DNA from: an uncultured Ruminococcus sp. | GTDB taxonomy: Bacteria; Bacillota; Clostridia; Oscillospirales; Acutalibacteraceae | Direction of reading: 5' to 3' | Assembly (NCBI GenBank): GCA_934476515.1 | Contig: CAKSNZ010000032.1 | Location: 1-24,899 of the forward strand | Length of the DNA: 24,899 nt | Part shown: positions 22,481-24,899 of the stretch, one piece after another | How the letters are laid out: every line of letters begins with the position of its first letter | How positions within the stretch are numbered: the first letter of the stretch is position 1 | Program-made: the position numbers and the translations under genes | Notes under the pieces: generated by a model | Databases searched by the model: none | What the model was told of the DNA's origin: nothing | What the model saw: only the letters and a program-made list of their open reading frames with translations

Positions 22481-23387
22481 TATTATTGAAATTAAGAATC
22501 TGAAAAAATCCTACAAAGATGTTAAGGCAGTTAAAGGCATTGACTTTTATGTTGAAGAAGGAAAACTCTTTGCATTACTTGGACCTAACGGTGCAGGTAA
22601 AAGCACAACTATTGATATGATTTGTACTGCACTAAAGCCTGACAGTGGCAGTATTACTGTTGACGGTAAACTTGTAGGCAAAGATGACAATGCTATTCGT
22701 AAAGAAATTGGCATTGTGTTTCAAGATAATTTTCTTGACCCTATCCTTACAGTTGGAGAAAACATTTCAATCAGAGGCAGTTTTTACGGATTAAAGGGAA
22801 ATGAACTGAAAAATGCAGTAAAGAAAGTTTGTGAAACTGTTGGTATTACCGACTTAATGAAACGACCTTACGGTAAACTTTCAGGTGGTCAAAGAAGAAG
22901 AGCTGATATTGCAAGGGCATTGGTTAACACTCCAAAAATTCTATTTCTTGATGAACCTACAACAGGTCTTGACCCACAATCTAGACAAAATGTTTGGCAG
23001 ATGATTACCAAGTTACAGAAAGAAAACAATATGACAGTATTCTTAACCACTCACTATATGGAAGAAGTTACTGATGCAGACTATGTTGTAGTAATTGACA
23101 GTGGTGAAATTGTAGCAAAAGGCACACCGGCTACACTTAAAGAAAAATACGCAAAGAACTACTTGCACATTACACCTAAAGACAAAGACAAATTAGTTGC
23201 CACACTAAAGTCTAACAACATTAATTTTACTGTAATAGCTGATGTATATACTGTTAATGTAGATAAAACAGAAGATGCTTTGCCTATTATTGATTTGGTT
23301 AGGGATAACATAGAAAGTTTTGAAGTTATTAAGGGTACAATGGATGATGCTTTTATCGGAATTACAGGTAAGGAGATTAGAAAATGA
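22473..23387 (+). CDS. ABC transporter ATP-binding protein (DrrA-like)
   Basis: This is the ATPase of a two-gene ABC-2 exporter. The 304-aa protein has Walker A GPNGAGKST near residue 37, Q-loop IVFQDNFLDP, signature LSGGQRRRADIARAL, Walker B ILFLDEPTTGLDP and H-loop TTHYMEEV. An extra C-terminal domain of about 80 residues (HITPKDKDKLVATLKSNNIN onward) resembles the extension found in drug- and antibiotic-export ATPases of the DrrA/CcmA type. It begins within the DUF3021-like gene and ends overlapping the permease gene by 4 bp (ATGA). The substrate cannot be told from sequence. Confidence 0.95.
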   Translation: MSNIIEIKNLKKSYKDVKAVKGIDFYVEEGKLFALLGPNGAGKSTTIDMICTALKPDSGSITVDGKLVGKDDNAIRKEIGIVFQDNFLDPILTVGENISIRGSFYGLKGNELKNAVKKVCETVGITDLMKRPYGKLSGGQRRRADIARALVNTPKILFLDEPTTGLDPQSRQNVWQMITKLQKENNMTVFLTTHYMEEVTDADYVVVIDSGEIVAKGTPATLKEKYAKNYLHITPKDKDKLVATLKSNNINFTVIADVYTVNVDKTEDALPIIDLVRDNIESFEVIKGTMDDAFIGITGKEIRK

Positions 23388-24253
23388 AAGGTTTAGTAAT
23401 TAGAAATTTAAAGCTATATTTCAAAGACAAAGGTGCAGTATTTTTCTCCTTACTGGGTGTACTGATTGTTATAGGATTGTACATTCTTTTCTTAGGAGAT
23501 ACATTTACAGATGGCTTAAAAGAATTTTACAAACCTGAAAACATAATGAGTGGTTGGATAATGGCAGGGCTACTTGCTATTACATCACTAACCACAACAA
23601 TGGGTGCATTCTCTACAATGATACAAGACAAAGAGAAAAAGATTTTCAAAGACTTTTACTGTGCACCTATCAGCAGAAGTGCTTTATCACTTGGCTACAT
23701 AATCAGCTCAGTAATAATCGGCTTACTGATGACATTACTTGTATTTGTTATTGCTATTATTTATCTTGCAGTTAACAATATTATAGTTATTTCATTTACA
23801 ATGATTTTAAAGTTAATGGGAGTTTTCCTACTAAACACCTGTTCAAATACTGCAATGGCACTTTTCATTGTTTCACTTTTGAATACAGAGAAAACTTTTA
23901 GTGCAGTTTCCGGTATCACCTCAGCATTAATCGGTTTTGTAACCGGTATTTATCTGCCTGTAGGTCAGTTACCTGAATATGTACAGTACATAGTAAAATG
24001 TTTTCCTACTTCACATGGTGCAGTTTTATTCCGTCAAATTTTAATGGAGGATGCACTTAATAAAGGCGTATCAAAAATGCCTACCGAGGCAAAGGCAGTT
24101 GCCCTAAAAGAAGTGAAAAACATCCTAGGTGTTACCTTTAAATTTGGTGACACAGAATGTGCAACATTAGTTAGTGTCCTTGTTCTTGTTGTGGCATTAG
24201 TCCTATTCTCTGCCCTATCAATCTGGAATATTAACCGTAAAAAAGCAGTTTAA
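23384..24253 (+). CDS. ABC-2 type transporter permease
   Basis: The 289-aa membrane protein has six predicted helices with an ABC-2 permease layout: an N-terminal helix after a short cytoplasmic start (LYFKDKGAVFFSLLG), a cytoplasmic loop with MIQDKEKKIFKDFYCAPISR, then helices ending in the family-typical IYLPVGQLPEYVQYIVKCFP stretch. It pairs with the overlapping ATPase. It is probably the last gene of the operon; only T-rich tandem repeats and no clear hairpin terminator follow. Confidence 0.92.
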   Translation: MKGLVIRNLKLYFKDKGAVFFSLLGVLIVIGLYILFLGDTFTDGLKEFYKPENIMSGWIMAGLLAITSLTTTMGAFSTMIQDKEKKIFKDFYCAPISRSALSLGYIISSVIIGLLMTLLVFVIAIIYLAVNNIIVISFTMILKLMGVFLLNTCSNTAMALFIVSLLNTEKTFSAVSGITSALIGFVTGIYLPVGQLPEYVQYIVKCFPTSHGAVLFRQILMEDALNKGVSKMPTEAKAVALKEVKNILGVTFKFGDTECATLVSVLVLVVALVLFSALSIWNINRKKAV

Positions 24254-24262
24254 GTTTTCAAA

Positions 24263-24322
24263 TTTTAATTTTTGTTTTAATTTTTGTTTTAATTTTTGTT
24301 TTAATTTTTGTTTTAATTTTTG
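24263..24322 (+). repeat. Five exact tandem copies of a 12-bp unit
   Basis: TTTTAATTTTTG is repeated five times without change, beginning 10 bp after the permease stop codon. The number of copies is probably variable by slippage. On the plus strand it gives a long U-rich RNA, but no GC stem precedes it. Confidence 0.95.
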
Positions 24323-24401
24323 TGCTAACCTGTAAATTTCTTTAATCAATTAGGGGTTGTCTTTTTTAGTTTTGATTGTGTTAAGTTGAAAATACTTTAA
24401 C

Positions 24402-24899
24402 AAATTGGAGTTTGTGGGGATAGAACACACCTAGTTTTGTGGTAGATATTTAGAATTAGCAGAGACTAACCAGCCTCCCTTGTGTAAAGGAAGGGGGACC
24501 ACGAAGTGGTGGAAGGATTGTTTTGGTAGGCACTTTAGATTATATAAGATTTATTCGATATATGATGTAGGGAACGAACACTGTTCGTTCCTATATTTAT
24601 AGATAACTTTTATCTAATCGTACACATTTTATCTAGAGAACACTATCTACTAAACAATCCCTCTGTCAGCTATCGCTGACATCAGCCACTGCATAAGTTC
24701 GCAAAGCCAAATATAAAATTTGGATGCTCACTTATCCCTTTACACAAGGGAGACTGGCGAATATGTACAAATTTAGGGTAACTACATAGGACAAAATTAC
24801 AACAAAATTTTGGCTTACAGTTGTAGGGGCGAACATCGTTCGCCCGTTAAAAAGTGTGATACCTATGGGATTTTTGTCCTGTTTTCAGACTATAAATTT
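24402..24899. repeat. Mosaic palindromic repeat element, copy C (cut by window end)
   Basis: The copy begins AAATTGGAGTTTGTGGGGAT, matching at 18 of the 20 bases the terminal repeat of copies A and B. It then has CTCCCTTGTGTAAAGG and CCAC-GAA-GTGG. A variant palindrome follows, GGAACGAAC-N3-GTTCGTTCC (24571-24591), then ACAATCCCTC with the GTCAGC-N4-GCTGAC hairpin (24654-24683). CCCTTTACACAAGGGAG comes next (from 24737). The stretch to 24822 is the reverse complement of B 12761-12853. Finally GTAGGGGCGAAC onward (24823-24899) matches B 12617-12692 in the same orientation. No gene is visible. Confidence 0.78.

Noticed and set aside
24454..24470. TTAGC-N5-CTAAC as a fourth metal-type operator.
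   Set aside because: The half-sites are incomplete, and it lies inside repeat copy C, 200 bp after a gene end with no downstream gene in view.

Overview
The window looks like chromosome of a low-GC, anaerobic Clostridia-class Firmicute, most like the gut Ruminococcaceae/Oscillospirales. The grounds are: AT-rich intergenic DNA, strong GGAGG ribosome sites, a GlgC/GlgD pair, a [FeFe]-hydrogenase maturase, DUF3793 beside a flavodoxin, and a LytTR/DUF3021/ABC cassette. The genus assignment is inference. I see no rRNA, tRNA, CRISPR array, transposase or phage gene.

Layout. (1) 142-6129, minus strand: phosphate uptake. pstS-pstC-pstA-pstB-phoU form one operon, followed by a separately promoted Na/Pi cotransporter. 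Both transcription units carry phased TGTTAA-type repeats (written on the plus strand), which look like PhoP boxes. PstS has the swapped half-domain order known from Streptococcus pneumoniae PstS. (2) 7360-10785, minus: the rpmG-secE-nusG-rplK-rplA-rplJ-rplL operon, with a clear promoter, an L10 leader with attenuator, and a terminator directly after rplL. rpoB does not follow. (3) 11132-12391: a PduL-type phosphotransacylase (minus) divergent from a family-4 uracil-DNA glycosylase (plus). (4) 13239-17912, minus: glycogen synthesis genes glgC-glgD-glgA, then a membrane-anchored secreted protein with a starch-binding-like domain. (5) 18237-20412, minus: HydE, then a DUF3793-flavodoxin pair behind a long structured leader. 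A TTGACA-N17-TAATAT promoter and two GTTAGC-N4-GCTAAC palindromes suggest control by a metal-responsive repressor. (6) 21026-24253, plus: a small secreted or anchored protein of unknown function, then a LytTR regulator, a DUF3021-like membrane protein, and an ABC ATPase and permease with overlapping ends.

Three large intergenic regions (about 6577-7153, 12463-13140 and 24402 to the window end) hold related, gene-free, mosaic palindromic repeats. The middle copy is bounded by 50-bp inverted repeats, identical at 45 of 50 positions. The copies share modules in different relative orientations: a block of about 165 bp is inverted between copies 1 and 2. Paired hairpin arms differ by compensating base changes. 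This repeat family and the structured DUF3793 leader are the parts of the window that known gene families explain least.
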